From contig CAYOIB010000003.1 of NCBI GenBank assembly GCA_964403935.1, positions 1-64,000 of the forward strand: a stretch of 64,000 bases of DNA. The letters are read 5' to 3'. Shown here in pieces: positions 26,277-34,590 of the stretch. The notes beneath the pieces are model-generated. The model was not told the DNA's origin. It made no database searches and saw only the letters and a program-made list of their open reading frames with translations. The position numbers and the translations under genes are program-made. The first letter of the stretch is position 1. The number at the start of each line of letters is the position of its first letter. Origin of the DNA: SLLG01 sp964403935 (GTDB lineage Bacteria > Verrucomicrobiota > Verrucomicrobiia > Opitutales > Oceanipulchritudinaceae).

Positions 26277-27956
26277 ATGATTACCTGGTTCCAAACCTTC
26301 TTCCTCAAGCACAACAAGTGGCTGTTCGGGGCGCTCATTATCGTCATTACCGTGACCTTTGTCCTGACGGTCGGCCCACAGGGGATCTTTGACGGGCGGG
26401 GTTCGTTCCAGACAGAAAAACGCGACTTCTTTGGCTACAACCTGAACTCAGAAATCGACCAAAGCCGAATGTTTCGCAACGCCGAGCTCAGCGCCCAGCT
26501 CAACCCGCAGATTCCCTTTCGCGGAGAAGCGTTGACTCAATACGCCTTCATGCGCGTGCGCGGCCTCGCTCTGGCGGAAGATCTCGGCATCCCGCAACCG
26601 GATCGGGCAGGGCTCGAAGCCTATGTCCAGAGCCTTCCGGTTTTCCAAAACCAGGAAACCGGCGCATTCGATCCCGAGCTTTATACCCAGGCCACCGATT
26701 TTCTTCGTGATCGGCTGCAGATCAGCAATGCCCAGCTCGCCCAGGTGTTGCGGGAAGATTACCGTATTCAGAAGGTCGTGAATGCCCTCGCAGGACCCGG
26801 CTTTCTCGTCGCCTATGAAGGACAACAGAACCTTCTCGACGAACGCTCCGGCTACACCGTCCAGATCGCCCGTTACAACTTTGAAGACTTTGAACCGGAA
26901 CAGGAAACATCCGAGGAAGACCTCCGCTCCTTCTACGAAGAAAACCCCGCTCGCTATGCCATTCCAGAGCGGATCCAGGTGCGCGCGGTGCAATTTTACG
27001 CCGACAATTTCATTGCAGACGTCACCGACGCACCGGCTGAAGCCGATCTAAACCGGATTTTTCAGCGCAACCGGTTTCGCTATCAGGCGGAAATGCCGGG
27101 GTCTGAGGACGGTGAAGACGCTGAGCCTCCCCAAGTCACCCTCGAGGATGTCCGTGAGCAGGTGGAACAGGATTGGCTCCTCGAGCGCGCGCGCCGGATC
27201 GCAGAAGAACGCTCTGAAGTTCTTATCGATACACTGCACCGCGAGGGTATTTCCCGCGACAGCGGGCGCGTCGATACACTGATCGAGGAATTGGGAGGAG
27301 TCACGACCCCGGTCTCGCCCTATTCGCGGGACCAGCCTCCGACAGCCCAGAGCCTTCCGCGCCCGCTTTTCAACTCGATGTGGCTCTATCAGGATGGTGG
27401 CCGATTCTTCTCAGACCCTGCACAGACTCGCTCCGGAGCGGCCGTTCTTCTCTTTGAAGAAGTGATACCTGAACGCCAGCCTTCATTTGACGAAGTGGCG
27501 GATAAGGTCGAGCAGGACTACCTTAACCGCGAACGCCGCCGTCTCTTTTCCGAGCACCTCACGGAACTGCGCGAGCAGCTCGTGGCTGCCAGCGAATCGG
27601 ATTCGAGTGATTTTGCCCAGGCAGCGGAAGCACTCGGGTTCAAGGTCGAGGAGCCCCAGGCCTTTGAAGGCCATGCAGTTCCCCCGACCCTCCGGCAAAA
27701 CCGCCTCTGGGATGATGCTCGCTTCCTGGAAACAGGCGAATTTTCGGAACCTGTTCTTCAGGCCAACGCCGGCTACATCGTTCGCATGGTCGAGCGCAAC
27801 GTGCCCGAGATTGAATGGGATAGCGAGGAAGTGGTCAGCCGCCTTCAGGAACAACGTGAAGAGACGAAGCTGTTTGCCGGTTGGATTCTTCTGAATCAGC
27901 TCATGGAACAGAGCCTGCAGGCCATCACCCCGCCCTCCGCCCCGTTGGAATCCTGA
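26277..27956 (+). CDS. PpiD/SurA-N-like membrane-anchored periplasmic chaperone
   Basis: A 559-residue protein with a short cytosolic start, one transmembrane anchor (about 14-36, WLFGALIIVITVTFVLTV) and a large periplasmic part. The region after the anchor (SEIDQSRMFRNAEL through QVLREDYRIQKVV) matches the SurA_N/PpiD substrate-binding helices. The typical parvulin signature (a SHIL-type strand and a GDLG-type turn) is not seen, so it probably chaperones outer membrane proteins without isomerase activity. It is monocistronic with a strong terminator. Confidence 0.72.
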   Translation: MITWFQTFFLKHNKWLFGALIIVITVTFVLTVGPQGIFDGRGSFQTEKRDFFGYNLNSEIDQSRMFRNAELSAQLNPQIPFRGEALTQYAFMRVRGLALAEDLGIPQPDRAGLEAYVQSLPVFQNQETGAFDPELYTQATDFLRDRLQISNAQLAQVLREDYRIQKVVNALAGPGFLVAYEGQQNLLDERSGYTVQIARYNFEDFEPEQETSEEDLRSFYEENPARYAIPERIQVRAVQFYADNFIADVTDAPAEADLNRIFQRNRFRYQAEMPGSEDGEDAEPPQVTLEDVREQVEQDWLLERARRIAEERSEVLIDTLHREGISRDSGRVDTLIEELGGVTTPVSPYSRDQPPTAQSLPRPLFNSMWLYQDGGRFFSDPAQTRSGAAVLLFEEVIPERQPSFDEVADKVEQDYLNRERRRLFSEHLTELREQLVAASESDSSDFAQAAEALGFKVEEPQAFEGHAVPPTLRQNRLWDDARFLETGEFSEPVLQANAGYIVRMVERNVPEIEWDSEEVVSRLQEQREETKLFAGWILLNQLMEQSLQAITPPSAPLES

Positions 27957-28012
27957 AGCCGTCTCGTTTCAGGAAAGTCACCTGAGGCGACAAGCAGCAG
28001 ATTTTCTTTTCG

Positions 28013-28043
28013 ACCGGGGCTCAGCCAGAGCCCCGGTTTTTTT
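28013..28043 (+). terminator. Rho-independent terminator after the PpiD-like gene
   Basis: Stem ACCGGGGCTC/GAGCCCCGGT (28013-28022 with 28028-28037), 5-nt loop, followed by seven Ts. Confidence 0.95.
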
Positions 28044-28052
28044 GCCTCCAAC

Positions 28053-29294
28053 TCAGGCATTCTGCCTTTGGACGGCCTTGTGCTCCCGCAGGATTTCACG
28101 GGCAGCTTCCAGCGGTCGATCCGTCCGGTCAGGTGGCCATCCGAAAATCTCTTCAAACGTGGCCGCATCGAGCACGCCCGAATGCCGCCGTTGGAGAATA
28201 AGCTCGGCCCGCTCTTCGACGGAAAACGCCACCTCGACATCGGGCTCCACCCCCACCTTGTCGATCGATCGGCCGCTAGGAAGGTAGTAGCGCGCGGTGG
28301 TCTGCCGCAGGGCGTCTCCGGTGCGGAAGGAGTAGATGCTCTGCACGCTCCCCTTCCCAAACGAAGTGGCCCCCACCACGGTGGCACGACCGGCATCCTG
28401 CAGCGCACCGGCCACAATCTCGGCCCCCGAAGCACTTCCCTCGTTCACAATCACCACCACCGGCACGCCCGGCAGGCGACTCCCGGCACTCGCTCGAAAT
28501 TCCTGCCGCTCCCGCTGGGAACGTCCCTCGATGAAGGTGATCAATTGGCCCTGCGGTAAAAGGGCATCCGCGACATCCTTGGCTGCATCCAGCAACCCGC
28601 CGGGATTGTCCCGCATGTCGATGATCAGACCTTTGACCCGCTCCTGCTCAAAGCGTTCCAGTACACCCTTGACCTCCGCCGCCGTCTGCTCCCCAAAGTG
28701 GCGAATCGCCAGGTAACCAAAGCCTGCATCGTCGATCGACACTTCACGCACGCTCGCCAACTGGACGGGCGAACGGACCAGCTCCACCCGGCGCTCTTCT
28801 CCCCGATGGGGGCGGTAGAAGGTCACCAAGACGGATTCCCCCGGCAAACCCCGGAGCCGCTCCGAAATCTCCGTCACACTCCAGTCGCGGGCATCCTCAC
28901 CCTGCACTTCAACGATTTGATCGCCCGCTTGCATATTCGCTCCTTCCGCGGCACCTCCCTCGAACACAGTGATAATTGTAACCCGCTCTCGAAGGCGCTC
29001 GATCTCGACACCGATGCCCACATACTGCTGTTGGGTTGATTCCGAAAAGCGGTCAAAATCCTCTTTTGCCATGTAGCGGGAATGCGCATCCAACCCGCTC
29101 ATGATGCCTTCGATGGCCGTTCGTCCCAGCCGCTCATAGGACACATCCTCAGCATCCACATATTCCGCGTGCACGAGGCGCATGACAGAGCTGACCTTGA
29201 CCATGGTCTGCCAGAATGGGCTGCTGATGATCCAGAGCACGACACCAATTCCAGCGATCAGTGCGCCCAGGGGAGGAAGGATTCTTTTGACCAT
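28053..29294 (-). CDS. C-terminal processing serine peptidase (S41 family)
   Basis: A 413-residue protease with an N-terminal membrane segment (about 6-25, PLGALIAGIGVVLWIIS). A PDZ domain (about 80-160) contains IGVEIERLRERVTI and GANMQAGDQIVEV. The S41 catalytic Ser is in NEGSASGAE (near 285) and the Lys in SFGKGSVQS (near 310). It probably clears or trims periplasmic proteins from their C-termini. It is divergent from the methyltransferase gene, with starts about 90 bp apart. Confidence 0.92.
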   Translation of the reverse strand: MVKRILPPLGALIAGIGVVLWIISSPFWQTMVKVSSVMRLVHAEYVDAEDVSYERLGRTAIEGIMSGLDAHSRYMAKEDFDRFSESTQQQYVGIGVEIERLRERVTIITVFEGGAAEGANMQAGDQIVEVQGEDARDWSVTEISERLRGLPGESVLVTFYRPHRGEERRVELVRSPVQLASVREVSIDDAGFGYLAIRHFGEQTAAEVKGVLERFEQERVKGLIIDMRDNPGGLLDAAKDVADALLPQGQLITFIEGRSQRERQEFRASAGSRLPGVPVVVIVNEGSASGAEIVAGALQDAGRATVVGATSFGKGSVQSIYSFRTGDALRQTTARYYLPSGRSIDKVGVEPDVEVAFSVEERAELILQRRHSGVLDAATFEEIFGWPPDRTDRPLEAAREILREHKAVQRQNA

Positions 29295-29386
29295 AGAGGG
29301 AAGAAAGGGAGAAAGATACACCACCACCGCACCCACGCGGAAGCGTCAAAATCGAAAATCGAGCGAGGGGAAAGGTTGCGGGATGC

Positions 29387-30406
29387 ATGGTTAGGGCCCG
29401 AGATGAATTGATGGATGCAGCGTCGTGCCACCCGGTCGGCCCGGAAATGCGCGCCGCCCTGCTGGATCGCGCCGATCCATCGGGGCGGCTGGGCTTCGAT
29501 ACCTTCGTCGAGGTGGTGCTCTACCACCCGCAACTCGGCTATTACCAGCGTGAGCAGCCCCGGATTGGGCGTTCCGATGGGACCGACTTCTATACCGCCT
29601 CCACCTTGAGCGAATCCTTTGCCCCGCTCGTGGTGGCCGCGGCCAGGCATCTTCTGCCCCAGGGCCTTGCGCCCATGGACTGCACCTTCGTCGAGATTGG
29701 AGCAGAACATCCCGGCGGAATTCTCGGCCCGCATCCCCACCCTTTTCGCGCCGCGACTGCATTTTCCCTCGGGGAGCCATGGACCCTTCCCTCGCCGGCC
29801 ATCCTGTTCTCAAACGAACTCTTTGATGCCCAGCCTTTTCGACGCTTCCTCAGAATGCACGGCAAATGGCGGGAGCGGGGCGTGATTGTCCGTGAAGAAG
29901 GCCTCGGCGAATGTCTGCTGGATGAACGCACCACACACCCAGATGAATTGCCGCAGGCTGCGCCAGACGGCTACACCTACGACCTCCCGACGGGGGCTCA
30001 AGCCCTTGCCAATAAGCTGACTGCGATGCCTTGGAAGGGCGTCTTTCTCGCTTTCGATTATGGGAAGACAGCAGAGCAGTTGGCCACCGAACATCCAGAG
30101 GGTACCGCCCGGGCCTACTTCCGGCACCGCCAGCACAATGATCTCTTGGCCCGCGCGGGCCATCAGGACTTGACCTGCCATATCTGCTGGGACCCCCTCA
30201 TGACAGCCCTTGAGAAACACGGCTTCCACTCCATTCAGCTTGAGCGGCAGGAAGCATTCTTCCTGCACCACGCGGCAGACGCGATCGCGCACTTTGTCGC
30301 AGCCAACCCAAACGCCCTCTCAACCCCGCGCCGCCAGTTGATGGAGCTTCTTCATCCTCAACACCTGGGAGCCCGTTTTCAGGTGCTCTCCGCGATTCGA
30401 ACTTGA
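29387..30406 (+). CDS. MidA/NDUFAF7-like SAM-dependent methyltransferase
   Basis: A 339-residue protein of the COG1565 (DUF185) family. FVEVVLYHPQLGYYQ is the hallmark N-terminal segment, followed by a GTDFYTAS motif, a SAM-site-like DCTFVEIGAEHPGG, and the conserved ELFDAQPFRRF (SNELxDAxPV type). Mitochondrial NDUFAF7 methylates an arginine in complex I; bacterial targets are mostly unknown. An ATG at 29411 (MDAASCHP) is an alternative start. The stop lies about 75 bp before the pilin-like gene, and the two could be co-transcribed. Confidence 0.82.
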   Translation: MVRARDELMDAASCHPVGPEMRAALLDRADPSGRLGFDTFVEVVLYHPQLGYYQREQPRIGRSDGTDFYTASTLSESFAPLVVAAARHLLPQGLAPMDCTFVEIGAEHPGGILGPHPHPFRAATAFSLGEPWTLPSPAILFSNELFDAQPFRRFLRMHGKWRERGVIVREEGLGECLLDERTTHPDELPQAAPDGYTYDLPTGAQALANKLTAMPWKGVFLAFDYGKTAEQLATEHPEGTARAYFRHRQHNDLLARAGHQDLTCHICWDPLMTALEKHGFHSIQLERQEAFFLHHAADAIAHFVAANPNALSTPRRQLMELLHPQHLGARFQVLSAIRT

Positions 30407-30482
30407 AGCCAACGCAGGGAGAATCCCTGCCCTGCATCCGCGCTTGCCCTCGCCCTTCCAGAAGTCTTTTCTCTGGAGCACC

Positions 30483-31193
30483 ATGCATGCGGCACCACAA
30501 CGTCCCCGCAAAGGATTTTCCCTTGTCGAGCTGCTGAGTGTTATCGGCGTGATCGCCATCCTGATCGCGATCCTCGTTCCCGTGGCAGGGAGCCTCATGG
30601 AGAACGCCCGGCGAACAGCTGCGGCCAGTGACCTGCGCCAGATCGCTCTCGCCTACCACAGCTACTCGCAATCCGGAGCCCGCCCGCGTTCGATTGACGC
30701 CCCCTCAATCCATGAATGGGCCCGGGTTCTCGCTGAGCGCGGCAACCTCAACTCGCCCGATCTCTATATTCAGAATGATGACCCTTTGGTCGAGCGGGCG
30801 GGGAGGCCGCTCCCGCTCACTATCGCAACCCCTCCAGAAGGCGGCAGCGGCGGCCCATGGGTGCTCAGCCCGGAATTCGCCCATTTCCCTTTGAGCATTG
30901 TGGTGGCCAACCGCCTCGCCTCCCGCGCCGATCCAGCAACGACCCCGGTCGCCTGGACGCGCGGGCTCCGTACCGACGGGCACTGGGCCTCGCTTGACGA
31001 TGAGAATCCGGGCGTTTACGGGGACCAGGGAGGACACATCGCCTTTCTCGACGGGCGCGTCGTTTTCTATCGGGACCTGAACGAAGACGGAGGGCAACTG
31101 ATCCACTTTGTTACCCGCCAGCGGACCGCGAACATTCAGGAAGCATTGAATCCCGGTGCACAAGCACTCGACTCAAACGGCCGGGTTTTCTAG
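30483..31193 (+). CDS. Type IV pilin-like protein (H-x-DG type)
   Basis: A 236-residue protein with a class III signal: basic MHAAPQRPRKG is followed by the cleavage site G/FSLVELL and a hydrophobic helix (SVIGVIAILIAILVPVAG). The C-terminal half contains GGHIAFLDGRVVFY, the H-x-DG motif common in the expanded prepilin-like families of Planctomycetes and Verrucomicrobia. The start at 30483 was chosen because the leader is then of normal length. No pilus assembly genes adjoin, so this is probably one of many dispersed pseudopilins. A 70-residue ORF and a DNA-binding protein follow on the same strand. Confidence 0.88.
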   Translation: MHAAPQRPRKGFSLVELLSVIGVIAILIAILVPVAGSLMENARRTAAASDLRQIALAYHSYSQSGARPRSIDAPSIHEWARVLAERGNLNSPDLYIQNDDPLVERAGRPLPLTIATPPEGGSGGPWVLSPEFAHFPLSIVVANRLASRADPATTPVAWTRGLRTDGHWASLDDENPGVYGDQGGHIAFLDGRVVFYRDLNEDGGQLIHFVTRQRTANIQEALNPGAQALDSNGRVF

Positions 31194-31202
31194 ACCTTTC
31201 CT

Positions 31203-31415
31203 ATGCTCCAGAAAGGATCCGATCGGTTTATTCCAAATCACGAGACGGTGCTTCGTGCCGCCGCTGAGCTCCCACCAGCGGACGAGGCCACAACCGCAAG
31301 CTACGAGGTGGCGATCGCCGAAGGTCGCACCCTCACCTTCAAACGAATCAAGTTGAAAGACGCGAGTGGGCGCGGCTATCGCTGGATCTATGACGGGAAG
31401 ATTCTCGTCCAATAG
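31203..31415 (+). CDS. Small conserved-looking protein, unknown function
   Basis: A 70-residue frame starting 10 bases past the pilin-like stop. It ends in a basic and aromatic region (TLTFKRIKLKDASGRGYRWIYDGKILVQ) that would form beta strands, with a polar helix before it. It contains no signal peptide or recognised motif. Tight spacing on both sides and balanced codon use support a real gene co-transcribed with its neighbours. Confidence 0.6.
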   Translation: MLQKGSDRFIPNHETVLRAAAELPPADEATTASYEVAIAEGRTLTFKRIKLKDASGRGYRWIYDGKILVQ

Positions 31416-31456
31416 TTCTGGATCCTGAACACGCCCCGTGCGAGCCCCCCTTCGCC

Positions 31457-32131
31457 ATGAAAAAAAGATCCGCATCGTCCGAGCAAGCCCGAGAGATCAA
31501 GAAGCGTATTATCGAGATTCTCAAGAAGGGCCAGACCCAGGCAAAGGCTGCCGAAGCCACCGGCACCACCCGCCAATACGTCTCCTACATTGCGGCCGCC
31601 CACCGGCAAAAAGGTGATGCTATCTTCGACGCGCGGCCGGGTCGCCGGAAAGACCGCCCGCTGACGGAGGCACATATCCGCAGCCTCTACAAAACCATTA
31701 CGGAAACCAAGCCCTCGGATGCCGGGATGGAAGGCGACGCTTGGACGGAGACTCTCGTCAAGGAGTGGTTCCGGAAGACCTTCGAGCGGACCATCACCCG
31801 GCATCAGATTCGAAGGTTCTGCATGACGAACAACCTTCGATTGAAGCGCGAACGCTCGACGGACGAATTCAGCGCTTACTTTGATGAAGCAGAAGACGAC
31901 AATCCCGAAAACGTGCAGGAAGAGCCGCATGAGGGAGCTGATATTGAACCGTTCATCAACAGAGACGGCTCCCTCGACCTGGAGGGGATGCGCGCAAGCC
32001 TCGCCATCACTCAGGCAAAGCTCGCAAAGCGAGGCATCAAACCCCTTATCAACCTTCCAGGTGTCCGCACCGGCAAGCACAGCAAGCAACGAAGCACGCC
32101 CTTCACGCCAAAGAAGAAGCGAAAGAGCTGA
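31457..32131 (+). CDS. Transposase-type helix-turn-helix/winged-helix protein without a catalytic domain
   Basis: A 224-residue basic protein. Residues about 8-60 form a homeodomain-like helix-turn-helix (IIEILKKGQTQAKAAEATGTTRQYVSYI). About 75-135 resemble the winged helix of IS630-type transposases (LTEAHIRSLYKTITET, DAWTETLVKEWFRKTF, TRHQIRRFCMTNNLRLKR). The DDE nuclease domain that normally follows is absent and is replaced by an acidic linker and a very basic tail (FTPKKKRKS). No inverted repeats were found around it. It may be a domesticated transposase DNA-binding module acting as a regulator or nucleoid-associated protein. Confidence 0.7.
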   Translation: MKKRSASSEQAREIKKRIIEILKKGQTQAKAAEATGTTRQYVSYIAAAHRQKGDAIFDARPGRRKDRPLTEAHIRSLYKTITETKPSDAGMEGDAWTETLVKEWFRKTFERTITRHQIRRFCMTNNLRLKRERSTDEFSAYFDEAEDDNPENVQEEPHEGADIEPFINRDGSLDLEGMRASLAITQAKLAKRGIKPLINLPGVRTGKHSKQRSTPFTPKKKRKS

Positions 32132-32177
32132 CACGTCCCCCGCTCTGCCTTCAGCGATGCGTCAGTAATCCGACGTC

Positions 32178-33401
32178 TCAATCAAGCCCGGCAAGATAAC
32201 GTCCCAGCAGGGCCATGTTGGCCTTCGCATCGAAATGGTCCTCCACCCACTGCCGGGCACCCTCTTGCAGCCGAAGGTAGAGCGCGTCGTCCTGCGCCAG
32301 CCTCACCAGCGAGGCGACCGCCTCAGATCCCGCAGCCAGCATCCCTGTTTCCCCATGGAAAACCGCTTCCGCGACGCCTCCCACGGGGCTCGCGACCACG
32401 GGAACACCCGCCGCCATCGCCTCCGCTACAGCGTTGGGCAATCCAGCACGGTCGCCGCTGCGCGCCACCACTCCGGTGAAAAGGAAGACATCGGCCCACG
32501 CCAAAGCGCGCTCCACATCCTCGAAGGGGCGTTTGCCCTCGAATCGCACCCACTCAGAAAGTCCGGCAACGGCCACCTGCTTTACCGTATCGCGCTGGGT
32601 TGGGCCCTCCCCGATAATTCGCACGTCAAAACGGTGCCCGCCGGCGACCAAGTCACTCAAAATGCGGATCAACTCCCGATAGCCCATTTTCTCGACGAAG
32701 CGCCCGACACACAAGATCCGAAGAGGCATTCTCTCGGGTCGCATCGGATGGACCGGAGGATGGACCACCAATCCTCGCCGCAAGAGGAGAATTCGATCGC
32801 CCGGAATACCCAACTTGAGCAGGCGTTGTCGCCCGGCCTCAGTAGACGTGCGCACCCAACAAGCCGCTGCTCCCTTTTCCCGGAGGAGCCAATCCCCACC
32901 GTCCTCAAAGAGATCATAGGCATGCCCGCCGAAGCTGAAAGGCAACCCTATGAGCCGATGGAGAAGCCAGGCAGAGGCTGCCGGCAAGCCACCCCAGACA
33001 CCGTGAATGTGGGTGTAACCCTTCGCCGCCAGGCCCTTCGCGTGAATGAGAGCAAAAGCCATTCCCAAGAGGTTCTCGCCCACATTGAGGGCGGAGGGCA
33101 TCGCTCGCAGGCTCATCGCCTCAGCAAGCTCGGCCAAGGCGGCAGGACGCCGCATCAGCCAGTAAGGAATCCACCACACAAGCTTCACAAGCTCCCACAA
33201 CCCAAAACACCGAATGCCCGAACCCCCACCACCCCAGATGGAAACGAGGTCCAGGCGAACCCCCGCCTGCTGAAGCGCCTCCACCTCACGTTGAAGAAAG
33301 GTTTCGGTCGGTGCCGGAAAAGTGGTGCACACAAACAGGATTCGCGCGTCCTCCATCCGGGGCACAGCGTCGAACGCTTCAGTTGGCAATGGGCGAGACA
33401 T
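32178..33401 (-). CDS. GT4-family glycosyltransferase
   Basis: A 407-residue GT-B enzyme. The N-terminal ILFVCTTFPAPTETFLQREVEAL and the C-terminal EAMAAGVPVVASPVGGVAEAV (nucleotide-sugar site with E-x7-E) are typical of GT4 retaining transferases. Start 33401 was chosen because it has AAGGTGCGG upstream and overlaps the preceding gene by 23 nt; ATG at 33356 is an alternative. It is last of four genes in an ACP-FabZ / ketosynthase / MGDG-synthase-like operon and may add a second sugar to the glycolipid. Acceptor and donor unknown. Confidence 0.85.
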   Translation of the reverse strand: MSRPLPTEAFDAVPRMEDARILFVCTTFPAPTETFLQREVEALQQAGVRLDLVSIWGGGGSGIRCFGLWELVKLVWWIPYWLMRRPAALAELAEAMSLRAMPSALNVGENLLGMAFALIHAKGLAAKGYTHIHGVWGGLPAASAWLLHRLIGLPFSFGGHAYDLFEDGGDWLLREKGAAACWVRTSTEAGRQRLLKLGIPGDRILLLRRGLVVHPPVHPMRPERMPLRILCVGRFVEKMGYRELIRILSDLVAGGHRFDVRIIGEGPTQRDTVKQVAVAGLSEWVRFEGKRPFEDVERALAWADVFLFTGVVARSGDRAGLPNAVAEAMAAGVPVVASPVGGVAEAVFHGETGMLAAGSEAVASLVRLAQDDALYLRLQEGARQWVEDHFDAKANMALLGRYLAGLD

Positions 33402-34590
33402 CATCAGACCGCACCTTGGCACAGGCCTGAGCGCCTTCAAGAATCTCTTGAACGAATGCTGCCGGCGTGTCCTTGGCATCCAGCGCGCGAATGGAGGCCA
33501 AGACCTTCGCATAAGCCGTCCCCCGCTGCGACCACTCCGCCAGGACTTCGGTCAAATCACTCGCTTTCCTAACGATTGCCGCAGCCCCTTTGTCCGCAAG
33601 GTAAGCGATCGTGAGGCGCTCTTGGGGCATGTCACCGCCCAGCGTATCAAAAAGGACCGGACACCCGAAGTGAATGGCCTCGGCCGTGGTATTCGCCCCG
33701 CCTCGAGTCACCACACAATCCGAGACTTGAAGGTAGTGGTGCATCCGTTCGCTGTAGCCCTCGAAGTGAAGTGCAAGTTCCGGGTGAGCCCGCTTCCATG
33801 CCTTCAGACGCTTCAGCGCGCGACGGTTTCGCCCGCAAACGGCGAAGACCTGGACACGGTCACACAAGGGAAGCAAGGCGTCCAGAAAGCGTTCGTGGTG
33901 ATTGGCTCCATACCCACCGGTAGCCAGAAATACAGTGAAACGATCTTCATCGAGGCCCTCAAGGGATGCTCGAAGTGCCCGTCGCTCAGCTGTTTCCATC
34001 GGGGCCACGAAAGCTTCCGGCGGAAGAAACTTGCAAACAAGCCGGGTGCGCGCCTCCGGAATCCCGAGAGCCAGAGCCGTTTGAAGAGCTTCAGGAGTGC
34101 GGGCACCATAGAGATCCGCCGTTGGATTCACCCAGTTCCGGCTGAACCCATAACCCCCGCTCCACTCCCCGCTGTAGGTGGCACAAAAGACCCGCTCCGC
34201 TCCCAGAAGGGCGCGCGCGTCCTCGAAGTAACCGCGGTTGGTGCTGTCATGAAAACTCACTACAACATGAGGACGATATTCAGAAATCAATCTCCGGTAA
34301 TACTTGCCCCCAAAACTCACCTTCCCATGGTGCGTCCCCGCCACCACCTCAACGATATGCCAGTAGATATGATGTAATCGCGGACAGAGCCGCTGGATGA
34401 AATTGTAGAGCCAGACACCGAAGCTCCCCAGCCAACTGCTGTCCTCAATGATATGGGCAATCCGCACGCCGACTCCCGGAGAAAGCCTTCGCACCCAGGC
34501 GGCAAAGGCTCGGGCGCGCATGTCGTGGCCGCTACCCGTACTGGAGGTCAGCACCAGGAGACGGACGGGATCATCCGCCTCAGAGGTCAT
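33379..34590 (-). CDS. MGDG-synthase-like glycosyltransferase (GT28)
   Basis: A 403-residue enzyme starting at MTSEADDPVRLLVL, overlapping the ketosynthase stop by 11 nt. The N-terminal LTSSTGSGHDMRARAF and the HIIEDSSWLGSFGVWLYNF segment match the MGDG_synth domain of plant/Firmicutes diacylglycerol glycosyltransferases. The C-terminal half has the GT28 nucleotide-sugar site (ATGGYGANHHERFLDAL, VVTRGGANTTAEAIHFGCPVLF). It should transfer a hexose from a UDP-sugar to a lipid acceptor at the inner membrane. Neighbouring acyl-chain genes suggest that acceptor is made by the same operon. Confidence 0.85.
   Translation of the reverse strand: MTSEADDPVRLLVLTSSTGSGHDMRARAFAAWVRRLSPGVGVRIAHIIEDSSWLGSFGVWLYNFIQRLCPRLHHIYWHIVEVVAGTHHGKVSFGGKYYRRLISEYRPHVVVSFHDSTNRGYFEDARALLGAERVFCATYSGEWSGGYGFSRNWVNPTADLYGARTPEALQTALALGIPEARTRLVCKFLPPEAFVAPMETAERRALRASLEGLDEDRFTVFLATGGYGANHHERFLDALLPLCDRVQVFAVCGRNRRALKRLKAWKRAHPELALHFEGYSERMHHYLQVSDCVVTRGGANTTAEAIHFGCPVLFDTLGGDMPQERLTIAYLADKGAAAIVRKASDLTEVLAEWSQRGTAYAKVLASIRALDAKDTPAAFVQEILEGAQACAKVRSDDVSPIAN

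Noticed and set aside
31457..32131. Intact IS630 insertion sequence
   Set aside because: No DDE domain, terminal inverted repeats or TA duplication seen.
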